A DNA stretch of 64,000 nt from Microcoleus sp. FACHB-61 (GCA_014695295.1 JACJNY010000070.1:124001-188000); one strand, 5' to 3'. Shown: positions 17,753 to 27,357, counted from the first letter of the stretch. Program-made: numbers and translations. The notes: generated by a model not told the origin, from the sequence alone.

Positions 17753-19315
17753 TCAAATATCCTCATCGTCTTGACCTTGCACACCCTGGAGAATCCGCGA
17801 TAGCTCACTCTTCTCATTAATCGTAATCCGAGTAGGAGAACCGCTGATAATCCGTTCGTAACCACGGAAAGAATCTTTAATTTGCGGCCCTCTTTCAGTA
17901 ATCGTGTATTCCCGAATTCCTTTATCGTGCCACGAACCGCGCATTTTAAACACATTAATTGCCCGCGACATTTCTCCTCGAATCTCTACATACTGCAGCA
18001 TGATAATCGTGTCAGTAATCGTAGAAATATGGGAGTCGGTAATCGAATTAGAACCCATAAACTGGTCGCTTGTATTCGTGAAAAAGCCGGTTATTTCTTC
18101 CTGCTTCGCAAAACCTGTCACTCCGATCACAAATTGCCTGAAAGCATTATTGCTGACACCCCTAGCTAAGGCCGACAGCGAGTCTATAGCAATTCGAGAA
18201 GGTTTGAACTCAGCAATTTCTGATTTAATAGTCTGCAAGTGGTCTTCCAAACCCGCAGATTCCGGGTAAGTGCACAGCAGCTTTAGCAGTCCTTTCTCTT
18301 CCATTTCCTCAAAATCAATGCCCCAAGAATAAGCATTGCGGAACAACTGAGCACGCGACTCTTCATAGGCAAACAGCAGCGCCCGATTGCCGTTCATACA
18401 AGCATTCTGCAAGAACTTGCTCACCAACAGCGTTTTGCCGGTTCCCGTTGCACCCGTAGCTAAAATAATCGAGTCTTTGAAGAAACCGCCACCGCACATC
18501 TCGTCGAGAGTTTTATCCCCGGAAGAAACCCGCACGTTAGAAGACTTTTGAGTTAATCGCATCGCCCCCAATGGGAAAATATTAATTCCGTCATTAGTCA
18601 TAGTAAAAGGATATTCGCCCTTCATGTGAGTTGTACCCCGCAACTTCAAAATTTCCATTGTGCGGCGGCGGCGTTCCCCTTCCAATACGTTGCGAACAAT
18701 CACTACATTGTCCGACACAAACTCTTCCACTCCAAACCGCGCCACCGGGCCGTATTCTTCCACCCGTTCCGTAGTCATAACTGTAGTTGCTCCTACTTGT
18801 TTGAGGCGCGCAACTAAGCGAAAAATTTCTCGGCGCACCACAGATGCAGCGTCGTACTGCTGAAATACGGCTGTCACCGAATCTATAGAAACCCGCTTGG
18901 CTTTGTACTTGCGAATGGCGTACTGAATTCGCTCGATTAATGCTGATAAATCAAAATTTCCTACGATATCTTGACCTTCCGGATCGGGGGAAGCGTCCAA
19001 AATAAATAGCTTGCCTTCATCGATTAGCTGTGCCAAATCCCAACCGAAACTGCAAGCATTTTTAATAATATCTGCCGGAGATTCTTCAAAAGTTACGAAC
19101 ACTCCAGCTTCGTCAAAATGGGTAATTCCGTTATAAAGAAATTGTACGGCAAATAAAGTTTTTCCCGTTCCTGACGTGCCGCTGACTAGGGTGGTTCTGC
19201 CGAGCGGCATTCCGCCGTGACTGATGTCATCGAAACCCTCAATCATCGTGCGAATTTTTTCAACTCCTGCCGTTACCAATCCTTCTCGTTGAACCATTTG
19301 ACTAATTTCATTCAT
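17753..19315 (-). CDS. kaiC: Circadian clock protein KaiC
   Basis: The central clock ATPase, kinase and phosphatase; it forms a hexamer. The ATG at 19315 gives 520 aa and aligns without gaps to the 519-aa Synechococcus protein; the in-frame TTG at 19330 would add five residues. CI carries GTSGTGKT and catalytic Glu pair FEES; CII carries GATGTGKT and YEES. The autophosphorylation motif TDSHISTITDT places Ser and Thr at 431 and 432, with Thr426 intact. The C-terminal A-loop sequence RIISGSPTRI that binds KaiA is present. It is followed by a strong hairpin. The 340-bp gap to kaiB is long for a kaiBC operon and holds repeats. Confidence 0.99.
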   Translation of the reverse strand: MNEISQMVQREGLVTAGVEKIRTMIEGFDDISHGGMPLGRTTLVSGTSGTGKTLFAVQFLYNGITHFDEAGVFVTFEESPADIIKNACSFGWDLAQLIDEGKLFILDASPDPEGQDIVGNFDLSALIERIQYAIRKYKAKRVSIDSVTAVFQQYDAASVVRREIFRLVARLKQVGATTVMTTERVEEYGPVARFGVEEFVSDNVVIVRNVLEGERRRRTMEILKLRGTTHMKGEYPFTMTNDGINIFPLGAMRLTQKSSNVRVSSGDKTLDEMCGGGFFKDSIILATGATGTGKTLLVSKFLQNACMNGNRALLFAYEESRAQLFRNAYSWGIDFEEMEEKGLLKLLCTYPESAGLEDHLQTIKSEIAEFKPSRIAIDSLSALARGVSNNAFRQFVIGVTGFAKQEEITGFFTNTSDQFMGSNSITDSHISTITDTIIMLQYVEIRGEMSRAINVFKMRGSWHDKGIREYTITERGPQIKDSFRGYERIISGSPTRITINEKSELSRILQGVQGQDDEDI

Positions 19316-19655
19316 GTCGATTTTTGTCAACTCTCAGTATTCTTTAGCTGTCACTCATTAACCGCCGATCGTGAGTCTTTGTACGCAGCTTTTAGTTTTG
19401 ACTCTTGCTCAATAACTAATGACTGCTGACTCCTGACTAATGACCCCGCCCAAAAACAGATACCGTGCCACGTACTCCTGTCGTCGAGAGATCACAATTT
19501 TAGACTCTTGTTCAAGCTCCCAGATTCATCTGTAGAGTAAATCTAAAATCTCAAATCGTTCGACTGAGCGCGACTCGACCGCTCGACTGAGCGCTCGCCG
19601 AACGTCTCACGCCGAAGTCTCAAATCTAAAATCGACTGACTCTCACCTGATGATC
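19316..19655 (-). repeat. kaiB-kaiC intergenic region with dispersed repeats
   Basis: 340 bp separate kaiB and kaiC. Within it are two blocks with the ATCTAAAATC heptamer-type repeat (about 19541-19551 and 19623-19632). Between them is a GC-rich segment (about 19560-19615) with repeated CGACTGAGCG and CTCGCCGAACG motifs. No ORF is credible. The spacer could carry a separate kaiC promoter or an mRNA-processing site; nothing in the sequence proves either. Confidence 0.55.
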
Positions 19656-19970
19656 TTATGAATTCAGGTCTTCTTCGCGAAGTTCTTCATAGAGCAAATC
19701 TAATCCTATCAGAACTTTCTCGCGATCGGACAAATCGCCAATAATTTTTCGCACCGGCGGCGGTAGGATTTTCGACAGCGTTGGGGTTGCCAATATTTTG
19801 TCCTCTTCTGCTAGCTGAGGATTTTTGAGAACGTCTATGACTTTTAGCGCATAGACTCCTTGAAATTCTTGTTCTAAAATGTCCTTGAGGGTTTTCAAAG
19901 CTCGCACGGAGTTGGGAGTATTCCCCGCAACGTACAGCTTCAGAACGTAGGTTTTCTTCAGAGAACTCAT
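19656..19970 (-). CDS. kaiB: Circadian clock protein KaiB
   Basis: 104 aa, thioredoxin-like fold-switching protein that binds phosphorylated KaiC and sequesters KaiA and SasA/CikA-type partners. Family hallmarks are all present: [36 protein letters not shown] and [12 protein letters not shown]. Length and sequence are standard, with a short acidic C-terminus. It stands between kaiA (189 bp upstream) and kaiC. Direct repeats lie upstream at 20101-20147. Confidence 0.99.
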   Translation of the reverse strand: MSSLKKTYVLKLYVAGNTPNSVRALKTLKDILEQEFQGVYALKVIDVLKNPQLAEEDKILATPTLSKILPPPVRKIIGDLSDREKVLIGLDLLYEELREEDLNS

Positions 19971-20100
19971 GAACTTTTTTAAATGTTGAGTATTAGTTGT
20001 CAGATATTAGTTATAGTTGTTATTTGTCTTGAAGCCGCTCTTCTTTGTTATTTTATAATAATTTCAGCCTCGCGATCGCTGTGCGGAATGTCTTCTCCTT

Positions 20101-20147
20101 TCTTCTTTGTTAAATTCTATCTTCTAGCTTCTTCTTTGTTAAATTCT
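20101..20147 (-). promoter_or_regulatory. Direct repeats upstream of kaiB
   Basis: The 18-bp sequence at 20101-20118 recurs exactly at 20130-20147 (period 29 bp), and a partial copy (TTCTTTGTTA) occurs at about 20041. They sit 130-180 bp before the kaiB start, between kaiA and kaiB. Position suggests regulatory sites or simple duplications; no factor is known to me for this motif. Confidence 0.4.
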
Positions 20148-20159
20148 GCCGCATCCCTT

Positions 20160-21095
20160 CTAACTTTTACCTTGAGATGCCTCTTTCGGAATCGATCGCC
20201 TGTACATCTCGCACATATGAGCGATCGCGTCAATCAGAGTCAAGCGGTAATCGAGCAATATTTCCTCGTTGCGCCCTTCTATTTTTAGCTGTTTAGCAAA
20301 CTCTTCCATCAATTCCATGTGAATTTCTACAATTTGAGTCACGGGAACGTCAGCAAAAAAAGCCAAATTCACAAATTCATCTATTTGATTGTTGACCGCA
20401 GTATCTTGAGAAAAATAATTTAAAACGATATCGCGATAACTTGACTTGAGTTGCTCCAAAAACTTTTGCTTCTCTGGTCCAGACAGATTTCGCAAAAAAA
20501 TCTGGGAATTTCTTTTATAATACACACCTAAGTATCCTAATCGCTCCCGTAATTTTTCCGCCAGCCGCCGCTGCTGTAGGCTTAGCAAACTTTGAGCAGT
20601 TAATTGGGCCGTCGCATCGACTGTTGCGGATTGGTAATTGACAGGAACCGGAGTTGAAAGTTTCAGAAATTGTGCGATCGCCCGCTCAATACCTGAACCT
20701 ATTTCACTCGATCGAGCTATTGCCAGTTGCACCTCAGCAGGGTGATAAAAAAAAGCACAGCTTTCCTCTTGACTCTTGTTGGCGGTACTGGCTGCCACAT
20801 CAAAACCATCTGAATATGGTGCTTCGGGCCTTCCATCCACCCCGGGCTGGGGCGAAAAAATCACCGCAGGCAAAAAGATCGATCGTTCTTGCAGCTTGCG
20901 CAGAAGCGATCGCAGATCCCCATCCACCTCAAAAACCAAACAATCGAGGTGGTAATTGTGCTTAAGGAACCCCAAAAACTCCACTGCCGATTTAAGGTGC
21001 GTTAAAGCATAGCGTTCGCCCCTCAAAAGGTCTATCACAGAAGCTGCGATTTCCTCAGAGCGGATAAAAATACCGATAGACAGTTGGGGAAGCAA
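20160..21095 (-). CDS. kaiA: Circadian clock protein KaiA
   Basis: 311 aa, full length with both domains: an N-terminal pseudo-receiver (about 1-140, no phospho-acceptor Asp) and the C-terminal four-helix dimer domain that stimulates KaiC (RLGYLGVYYKR, FADVPVTQIVEIHMELM, LDYRLTLIDAIAHMCEMYRRSIP). The start is a TTG at 21095: the first residues MLPQLSIGIFI align with the MLSQIAICIWV start of Synechococcus KaiA, so this rare start is well supported. It is somewhat longer than the 284-aa Synechococcus protein because of inserts between domains. Divergent from the kinase at 21492. Confidence 0.98.
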   Translation of the reverse strand: MLPQLSIGIFIRSEEIAASVIDLLRGERYALTHLKSAVEFLGFLKHNYHLDCLVFEVDGDLRSLLRKLQERSIFLPAVIFSPQPGVDGRPEAPYSDGFDVAASTANKSQEESCAFFYHPAEVQLAIARSSEIGSGIERAIAQFLKLSTPVPVNYQSATVDATAQLTAQSLLSLQQRRLAEKLRERLGYLGVYYKRNSQIFLRNLSGPEKQKFLEQLKSSYRDIVLNYFSQDTAVNNQIDEFVNLAFFADVPVTQIVEIHMELMEEFAKQLKIEGRNEEILLDYRLTLIDAIAHMCEMYRRSIPKEASQGKS

Positions 21096-21491
21096 AGCTG
21101 TAGGTGCACCACCTAAGTTGCCCGAAAGTGCTCGATCGCTCAGAGTTGATATCTCCTTTACAAAAAACTTAACATTTTAACAATCATCTCAACATTTATT
21201 TTAACCAATCTTAACCGCAAAATAAGCGATGTGCTTGCAGCACAAGAATAATCAAACTGTACTCCTTAGTGTTTGTGTCAAGCACCCTGAGCTTGATTTC
21301 TGCAATTAAGCTTAAGCCTTAAAATAATTGCTAGTCGCCTCAAATCAGGTGCAGGTATCGAACTCCCAGGTTTCGGTACAGCTCCCGGGCCTGATAGGGA
21401 ACTGATATAAAACAAATAAGATACAGAAATCAGCAGCTACATTACCTCTTAAAAATATTACTGCTCTCGCGAGCAGACTCTCAGGTTTGTT
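21096..21491. other. Divergent promoter region kaiA / hybrid kinase
   Basis: 396 bp without a gene between the divergent starts. It must contain the kaiA promoter and that of the kinase. AT-rich segments (for example around 21165-21200) are present but no -35/-10 pair is convincing enough to call. No repeats of the kaiB-upstream motif were seen here. Confidence 0.45.
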
Positions 21492-24400
21492 ATGCCACCC
21501 ACCAGCCCCAGTCTCAAAAATTTTATCGAGCCAGTGCCGCTGTGCCTTCAAACGGCTGCGCTAGAATCGCTGCTGTCAATTTTTAGCTCCAGTAACTGCG
21601 ATCGAGTCGCAGTAGTCAACGAACAGCTACAGCCGCTGGGATTAGTTTACCTCCGCAGCCTTTGGGCTTGCGGAGCCGATCGCGCAAACGACGGGCAGCA
21701 ACCTTTGTCAGAAAGCGATCTCGCGATCGAACCAGTCAGGGCATTACCCGCCGCTCTGAGCGTCAGCGAATTCTGGCAGTACCTACAAACAGAGGAACTG
21801 AACACCCCAGCCCGGCCAAACCGCCAAACCGCCGGCAGAGCCTCAAACAGCCCGATCGCCCTCACAGATGGCAGCGGTAAATTTTTAGGAATCCTAGACA
21901 GCCTGAGCTTGCTGCAATTCGCTGCACTCAACAGCAGCTCGATCGGCAGCCTCACAGAGCAGCCACCAGCAGTCCAAGAAATCGAATTAATGCCGGTTTC
22001 CGCAGCCATCGCCACCGCCCTAGGCGCTCAAGTGCGCTTTCTAGAAGCAGGATTGAAACCCTCGGAAAACCTGAACTCCCTAGTCCAACTCCTAGAAAAA
22101 CTGCCCCTGCCCCTGAGATTGCAAACCCCCACCGCACAAATAGTCAGCCAAAACGCAGCGTGGCGGATTTTGCTGGGAGCAGGCCCGGAACCAGTTCCAG
22201 AACCAGCAGCAAATTTGCGCAAACACTCGCCCCAGAAACCCAGCCATTTAACAACCGAATACAAGAGCGTGCAGCTAGAAGCCATCACCCAAGAGTGCAT
22301 AAGCCTAGTAGGAGCAAGTAGATCGGGCGATCGCGATTCAACCGCAGCCACCAGTTGCCCGCTTCCCCTGTACGCTGCCGCCTCCCCCTCAACATTAACC
22401 GCTCCAGCTTGGTGTCCGATGGCCGGCAAACCAGACACCTACATTTGCGAGTGCCCCGTACAAAAAGGTCAAGAACGGATCTGGCAATTTGTCAAACAGC
22501 CGCTCTCAGACAAGCTAATTTTAGTAATGGGACAAGATGTTACCGAAGAACATTTAGTCGCCAAAGAACTAGCAGCGAAAAACGCAGATTTAATCCACCT
22601 CAACCGACTCAAAGACGAATTTTTATCCTGCATCAGCCACGAACTAAAAACCCCGCTCACCGCCGTCCTCGGTTTGTCCAGCCTCCTCAAAGATAAATTG
22701 ATCGGAGAACTCAACGACCGCCAAACACGCTACGCCAAACTAATCCATAAAAGCGGGCGGCATTTGATGACAATAGTGAACGACATATTAGACTTGACCC
22801 GGATGGAAACCGGGCAGCTAGAACTAATTCCCGAACCGGTCGAAATAGCAGCCACCTGCAAAAGAGCCTTTGAACAAGCAAAACAACTGCAACAGCAAGA
22901 AGAAAAATCCCCTCCCGAGCCGAGCAAAACAAACGCCGCAGCAAACGCAGAACCCTCCACCCAAATAGAATTTACACTTGAAATAGAACCAGGGCTGAGC
23001 CACTTAATTGCCGACGAACTGCGGCTGCGGCAAATGCTCGTTAACCTCCTTTCCAACGCTCTAAAATTCACCGAACCGGGCGGCAAAATCGGATTGAAAA
23101 TAAATGTTTGGGAAGGCTGGCTCGCATTCACAGTTTGGGACACCGGCATCGGCATCCCCGCCGACAAACAGCACCTGATCTTTCAGAAATTCCAACAGCT
23201 AGAAAGCCCCCTCACGAGGCGCTTTCAAGGAACCGGACTGGGACTGGTACTGACTCAACGCCTAGCTCGGCTCCACGGCGGAGACGTTTCGTTTATTTCC
23301 TCAGAAAACCAAGGCTCTCAATTTACCCTGCTGCTGCCACCAAATCCTCCGGGAAACAGCAGCGAAGAACTCCCAGGAGCTCGATCGACCGAGGAAGAAT
23401 TATTAAAACCCCAATATCAGACTCCGATCGCCAATTCTCGCTCGCGTTTAGTATTAATAGTCGAAGCAGTTCCCAAATATATCGAAGATTTAACCAACGT
23501 CCTCTCGGGTTTGGGCTACCAAGTAATAGTCGCCCGTTCCGGCACCGAAGCGCTGGAAAAAGCCCGCAGGTTCAGTCCCGAAGCGATTTTTCTCAACCCG
23601 CTGCTGCCGCTGCTGTCCGGTTGGGACGTGCTGACGCTGCTCAAGAGCGATCCTGATACCCGATCGATTCCGGCGATCGTCACGGCCACAAGAGGGGAAA
23701 AAGAACGGGCCAGTGTCAACCGAGCCGAAGGCTTTTTGAGCTTGCCGGTGGAAGAACCCGCTTTGCGGCGGCTGCTGGGAGACTTGATCGGCCACAGTAA
23801 TGCCAGTACCGGCAAAGCGAGGAGTTCTTTAACCGTGTTGTGGCTCAGCCCGCAAAACAGTTCCTCTCAAGGTTCCGCTTTACTGCTCAACCCCAACTAC
23901 TGCCGGGTTTTAGAAGCAGACGACCTGGACCAAGCAGAACTCGTGGCCCGAATTTGGCGACCCGACGCGATCGTGTTGGACGGTACAAGTCAACTGCAAA
24001 ACCCCTCAGCTTTTATCGAACAGTTAAGTCGGTCTCGAAATTTGGGTTCTCTGCCCTTGGTGACTTTAGAACCCACAACTACGCAACTGGCAAATCAAGT
24101 CAAAGGATTGTCGGTATTTCCCTGTCTGGCTACCCGCAGTCCAGACGACAGTGAAACTTCAGGTACCGGGTTGGTGGCAAGTGCATTGTGGCAAGTGATT
24201 CAAGTCGCTGCAGGCATGAGTTGGAAGCCCAGCATTTTATTTGCCGACATTTCGACTTTAGCCGATTTGCACCGCACTGCTGGGGGGAACCCGACGGGAG
24301 AATTAAAAAATCGCGATCGACCGACAAATGCCGAGATTCCGATGCCCAATTCCCAGTTTTCTACTCCGAACTTTCAAGCTTTGATTCAGTACATCCAAAC

Positions 24401-24725
24401 CGCCGGATTTCGAGGGTCGATCGCTCCCTCCTGGACAGAAGTTTTGCAGCAGTTGCAATATCAAAGCGTTGACTTAGTTTTGCTGTGCTTGCGAGATGCC
24501 CCCTCAGAATCCCCCGCTATGCTGCAGGCGCTATCGAACCTGCGGGAAATGGCAGTAAAACTGCCTATTTTAGTCTGGGATTATCGGTCTGCTGTAAATT
24601 CGGAATCCGAGGCGATCGACTTTCTCCTGCAAGAAGTATCTGCAAAAATTTTGCCTTCTTCCTTGTCGGCAGCACAATTATTAGAAAAAATTCAACAGAC
24701 TTTATTAACTCACTCAAGTTGCTAA
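21492..24725 (+). CDS. CBS-like/HisKA kinase with three degenerate receivers, next to kaiA
   Basis: 1077 aa, soluble. The N-terminus (about 1-150) resembles a CBS-domain pair. A degraded PAS-like region follows, then HisKA (H-box ISHELKTPL, His383) and a HATPase (NLLSNALKFT, DTGIGIP, GTGLGLVLTQ), both intact. The C-terminal 430 residues hold three receiver-like folds. The first (about 655-770) has Asn702 where the phospho-acceptor Asp belongs (FLNPLLP), lacks the acidic pair and the Lys, so it is a pseudo-receiver. The second (about 780-900) and third (about 915-1075) are still more divergent. CikA and KaiA also carry pseudo-receivers, which with the location suggests a clock input or output role; that role is inference. 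Higher GC than neighbours in places. Confidence 0.87.
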   Translation: MPPTSPSLKNFIEPVPLCLQTAALESLLSIFSSSNCDRVAVVNEQLQPLGLVYLRSLWACGADRANDGQQPLSESDLAIEPVRALPAALSVSEFWQYLQTEELNTPARPNRQTAGRASNSPIALTDGSGKFLGILDSLSLLQFAALNSSSIGSLTEQPPAVQEIELMPVSAAIATALGAQVRFLEAGLKPSENLNSLVQLLEKLPLPLRLQTPTAQIVSQNAAWRILLGAGPEPVPEPAANLRKHSPQKPSHLTTEYKSVQLEAITQECISLVGASRSGDRDSTAATSCPLPLYAAASPSTLTAPAWCPMAGKPDTYICECPVQKGQERIWQFVKQPLSDKLILVMGQDVTEEHLVAKELAAKNADLIHLNRLKDEFLSCISHELKTPLTAVLGLSSLLKDKLIGELNDRQTRYAKLIHKSGRHLMTIVNDILDLTRMETGQLELIPEPVEIAATCKRAFEQAKQLQQQEEKSPPEPSKTNAAANAEPSTQIEFTLEIEPGLSHLIADELRLRQMLVNLLSNALKFTEPGGKIGLKINVWEGWLAFTVWDTGIGIPADKQHLIFQKFQQLESPLTRRFQGTGLGLVLTQRLARLHGGDVSFISSENQGSQFTLLLPPNPPGNSSEELPGARSTEEELLKPQYQTPIANSRSRLVLIVEAVPKYIEDLTNVLSGLGYQVIVARSGTEALEKARRFSPEAIFLNPLLPLLSGWDVLTLLKSDPDTRSIPAIVTATRGEKERASVNRAEGFLSLPVEEPALRRLLGDLIGHSNASTGKARSSLTVLWLSPQNSSSQGSALLLNPNYCRVLEADDLDQAELVARIWRPDAIVLDGTSQLQNPSAFIEQLSRSRNLGSLPLVTLEPTTTQLANQVKGLSVFPCLATRSPDDSETSGTGLVASALWQVIQVAAGMSWKPSILFADISTLADLHRTAGGNPTGELKNRDRPTNAEIPMPNSQFSTPNFQALIQYIQTAGFRGSIAPSWTEVLQQLQYQSVDLVLLCLRDAPSESPAMLQALSNLREMAVKLPILVWDYRSAVNSESEAIDFLLQEVSAKILPSSLSAAQLLEKIQQTLLTHSSC

Positions 24726-24746
24726 AAATGAAGAATTTACCCGGTT

Positions 24747-24774
24747 TTTAGAGAGGGCTTCAGTCCTCTCTAAA
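24747..24774 (+). terminator. Hairpin after the kai-adjacent kinase
   Basis: 24747-24756 pairs with 24765-24774 over 10 bp with an 8-nt loop, 22 bp after the stop codon. There is no U-tract, so it may be a weak terminator or a mobile palindrome; the loop carries the CTTCAGTCC wording that recurs in the hairpin at 25837. Confidence 0.5.
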
Positions 24775-24935
24775 GCAGTGAAGAAAAACTCTTATTCCTG
24801 AGTGCAAACAGAATTTGAGAACTATTTAACTGAAAACGGCGAATCGTTGCGAGTCAGGAAGCAATATCAAAACTCAAAAATATGGGTTATTATAAGCGAT
24901 CGAGAAACCCTTATATTTTTTTCTGGGGCTGTACA

Positions 24936-25817
24936 GTGCCTAATCGCATTCCTTTACTATCTCTGGTGCTCGCACTCGGTTTGTGGACAATGCCCAAACC
25001 AGTTGTCGCACAGGCACTCCTGCCTTACACTCTGCAAATAGACTCAGCCCAACTCGAACAAACAGCCTTGAGCCTTGCAGAAGAAGCCGTCCAGCTAGCC
25101 AGACTCCAGCAGTACCAACTCGCCGTCCCCAGAGCCGAACTCGCCACACAGTTAGCTCCCAAGAATGCTCAAACATGGACTTTGTTAGGTAGCTTGTACC
25201 TTCAAGTCGAGCAGTTTGACAAAGGCATTGAAGCTTTGGGGCAAGCTCAATCTCTGTCGCCTGAAAATGCCTCAATTAAATTTGTCTTGGGAGAAGCTTA
25301 CTTTCGGCAAACAAACTACCAGAAAGCAGCCGAATATTTGCAAGCAGGGTTGAAGTTGCAACCAGACACTCCGGGCGCATTATTTGATTTGGGCAACACT
25401 TTTTACAAGCTCAAGCAGTTCGATCGGGCGATCGCCCAGTACGAAAAAGCCTTTGCTTTAGAAAAAAAACTCTGGCCCGCTATCAACAATATCGGATTAG
25501 TCAGATACGAAATGGGAGATGCCGATGGCGCTATCAAACGCTGGGAACAGGCGATCGCGATCGACAACAAAGCAGCAGAATCAATGCTAGCTCTAGCAGT
25601 GGCACTGTACACCAAAGGTGACAAAGAAAAAGGCTTAGCGATGGGAGAAGCAGCTCTAAAACTCGACAAACGCTATGCTACCGTAGAATATCTCAAAGAA
25701 AACCTCTGGGGCGATCGCCTGATCGCAGCCACCCAAAACTTCCTAGCCACTCCTGAAATAAAAGCAGCACTCGCCAAAATTGAAGACGCCCCACCCCCTC
25801 CCCAAATGTCGCCTTAA
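24936..25817 (+). CDS. Secreted or periplasmic TPR protein
   Basis: The GTG at 24936 is preferred: it puts a signal peptide (IPLLSLVLALGLWTMP, cleavage likely after VVAQA) at the N-terminus, whereas the ATG at 24882 adds an 18-residue charged leader and has no ribosome-binding site. About 293 aa, with at least five tetratricopeptide repeats (for example AQTWTLLGSLYLQVEQFDKG, ALFDLGNTFYKLKQFDRA, AINNIGLVRYEMGDADGA) and a Pro-rich tail. TPR proteins mediate protein contacts; the partner is unknown. It is followed by a good terminator hairpin. Confidence 0.85.
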   Translation: MPNRIPLLSLVLALGLWTMPKPVVAQALLPYTLQIDSAQLEQTALSLAEEAVQLARLQQYQLAVPRAELATQLAPKNAQTWTLLGSLYLQVEQFDKGIEALGQAQSLSPENASIKFVLGEAYFRQTNYQKAAEYLQAGLKLQPDTPGALFDLGNTFYKLKQFDRAIAQYEKAFALEKKLWPAINNIGLVRYEMGDADGAIKRWEQAIAIDNKAAESMLALAVALYTKGDKEKGLAMGEAALKLDKRYATVEYLKENLWGDRLIAATQNFLATPEIKAALAKIEDAPPPPQMSP

Positions 25818-25836
25818 TGGTAGTTAAGTTGGTAGT

Positions 25837-25864
25837 GAGGACTGAAGTCCTCAAAGCCTTTTTT
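25837..25864 (+). terminator. Rho-independent terminator after the TPR gene
   Basis: GAGGAC (25837-25842) pairs with GTCCTC (25847-25852) around TGAA, followed six bases later by six Ts (25859-25864). It lies 20 bp after the stop codon at 25817. Confidence 0.7.
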
Positions 25865-26017
25865 AACTGATAACCAACTATCTTATTGAGGACTAAGACC
25901 AAAAAATAGTTGAATACTTTATGGGTAGGGGTAAGGTGCGCGCACAGCGCACCCTACAGATAGAGTTGGTGCGTAAGTTCTATTATTGCCACGAAGCAGT
26001 CGCTGTCTTCAATTCTC

Positions 26018-26057
26018 CAATCTAAAATCTAAAATCTAAAATCTAAAATCGCATGAC
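26018..26057 (+). repeat. TCTAAAA heptamer array running into a start codon
   Basis: Four TCTAAAA heptamers (26021-26048) followed by TCGCATGAC, which contains the ATG of the next gene. The same 40 bases occur at 54504-54543, again ending in a start codon. This is a short tandemly repeated sequence of the kind common in filamentous cyanobacteria. A palindromic GGTGCGC...GCGCACC element stands upstream at 25935-25953. Confidence 0.9.
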
Positions 26058-27246
26058 CCCTCTAAGCTGGACACAACTAGAGTCACTCACAGACTTTCAA
26101 GTCGATCGCGTCAACGGGCCAACCAACGCTCAATCCCGCTTGCGGCTCTTTGGTAAAACCGAATCCGATGTGCGAGTCACCCTGTACCGCGATAACCATG
26201 CTTGGTGTCCCTACTGTCAAAAAATCTGGCTGTGGCTGGAAGAAAAAGAAATCCCCTACCGTATTGACAAAGTTACCATGTTCTGCTACGGGGAAAAGGA
26301 AAGCTGGTACAAGCGGAAAGTGCCATCGGGAATGCTACCGGCGATCGAACTAGACGGGCGCATCATCACCGAAAGCGACGATATCTTAATCGCCCTCGAA
26401 CGAGTCTATGGCCCCTTGGGTTTGGGCATGGAAAACCCGGCAGTAATACCCATGCGGCGGCTAGAGCGACTGCTATTTAGAGCCTGGTGCTCTTGGCTGT
26501 GCTACCCAGCAAGTTCAGCCAAAGTAGAACAACACAACCGCAACCAATTTATCAGCGTCGTTGCCCAGGTAGAAAAGGCTCTTGGCAGCACCCCCGGGCC
26601 TTATTTCCTCGATGAATTTGGCACTGCGGATGTGATATTTACGCCCTACGTCGAACGCATGAATGCCAGTCTTTACTACTACAAAGGCTACTCGATGCGG
26701 GAAGAAAACCCGCGCTTTGCTGACTGGTTTGCGGCGATGGAAAGCCGCCCTACCTATCGCGGCACTCAGAGCGATTTTCACACCCACGTCCACGATTTAC
26801 CGCCTCAGATGGGCGGGTGTTATGAAAACGGCGAACCTCAGATGCTACTCAATAAAGCCCGCGTGGATAATGGGCCTTGGGCTGGACTCCCGGATGTGAT
26901 GTATCCAGAACCGGAAACCTCCCGCGCTGAAGCACTTCATCGCGTCATTAAGCACCAGCGCAACATCGTTCGAGTCAATCCTGCTGATGACAAGTTATTC
27001 GATGAGGCTTTGCGTTGTGCTTTAACTTTGATGATGACTGGCGAAGTTTGTACGCCGCCGGCTGGTTCTGATGCGGCTTTGCGGTATTTGCGCGATCGGG
27101 TGAATGTGCCCCGGGATATGTCGATCTACGCGGCCAAGCGATTGAGGGAAGCGTTGGAAGAAACGGCGGCTTTGGTGGGAGATGGCCAAGGTTCTCCGAT
27201 TCTGCTGAAGCATCGGCGAGATCAAGATCCGGCTAATTTTGTGTAG
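26053..27246 (+). CDS. Glutathione S-transferase family protein
   Basis: 397 aa. The N-terminal thioredoxin-like domain (about 40-120) has the redox motif [20 protein letters not shown] and ITESDDIL, the last two being the cis-Pro loop and glutathione-binding Glu-Ser. An all-helical GST C-domain follows (about 140-245). A 140-residue C-terminal extension of unknown function is typical of a plant and cyanobacterial GST subgroup. CPYC suggests glutaredoxin-like or Cys-GST chemistry rather than Ser/Tyr-GST conjugation. Soluble. The region immediately before the ATG is a heptamer repeat array with no ribosome-binding site. The substrate cannot be inferred. Confidence 0.9.
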   Translation: MTPLSWTQLESLTDFQVDRVNGPTNAQSRLRLFGKTESDVRVTLYRDNHAWCPYCQKIWLWLEEKEIPYRIDKVTMFCYGEKESWYKRKVPSGMLPAIELDGRIITESDDILIALERVYGPLGLGMENPAVIPMRRLERLLFRAWCSWLCYPASSAKVEQHNRNQFISVVAQVEKALGSTPGPYFLDEFGTADVIFTPYVERMNASLYYYKGYSMREENPRFADWFAAMESRPTYRGTQSDFHTHVHDLPPQMGGCYENGEPQMLLNKARVDNGPWAGLPDVMYPEPETSRAEALHRVIKHQRNIVRVNPADDKLFDEALRCALTLMMTGEVCTPPAGSDAALRYLRDRVNVPRDMSIYAAKRLREALEETAALVGDGQGSPILLKHRRDQDPANFV

Positions 27247-27357
27247 GGGGCGATCGCAATCAGACAAAATCGCCGTTGCTGCTGCTCTACTTCATCAGCT
27301 TGCTATCTGCTCGATCGTTGTGCTACCATTGGTAGTATTAAAAGTGGCATAAATAAT

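Noticed and set aside
21340-21395. T-arm-like sequence (GGTATCGAACTCCCAGG)
   Set aside because: No acceptor, D or anticodon stem can be drawn on either strand; not a tRNA.
23108-23656. 182-codon ORF inside the kai-adjacent kinase gene
   Set aside because: Frame-shifted shadow of the kinase gene; Arg/Ser-rich, no motifs.
26021-26048. TCTAAAA array as a possible CRISPR
   Set aside because: Units are 7 bp and contiguous, with no spacers or cas genes.
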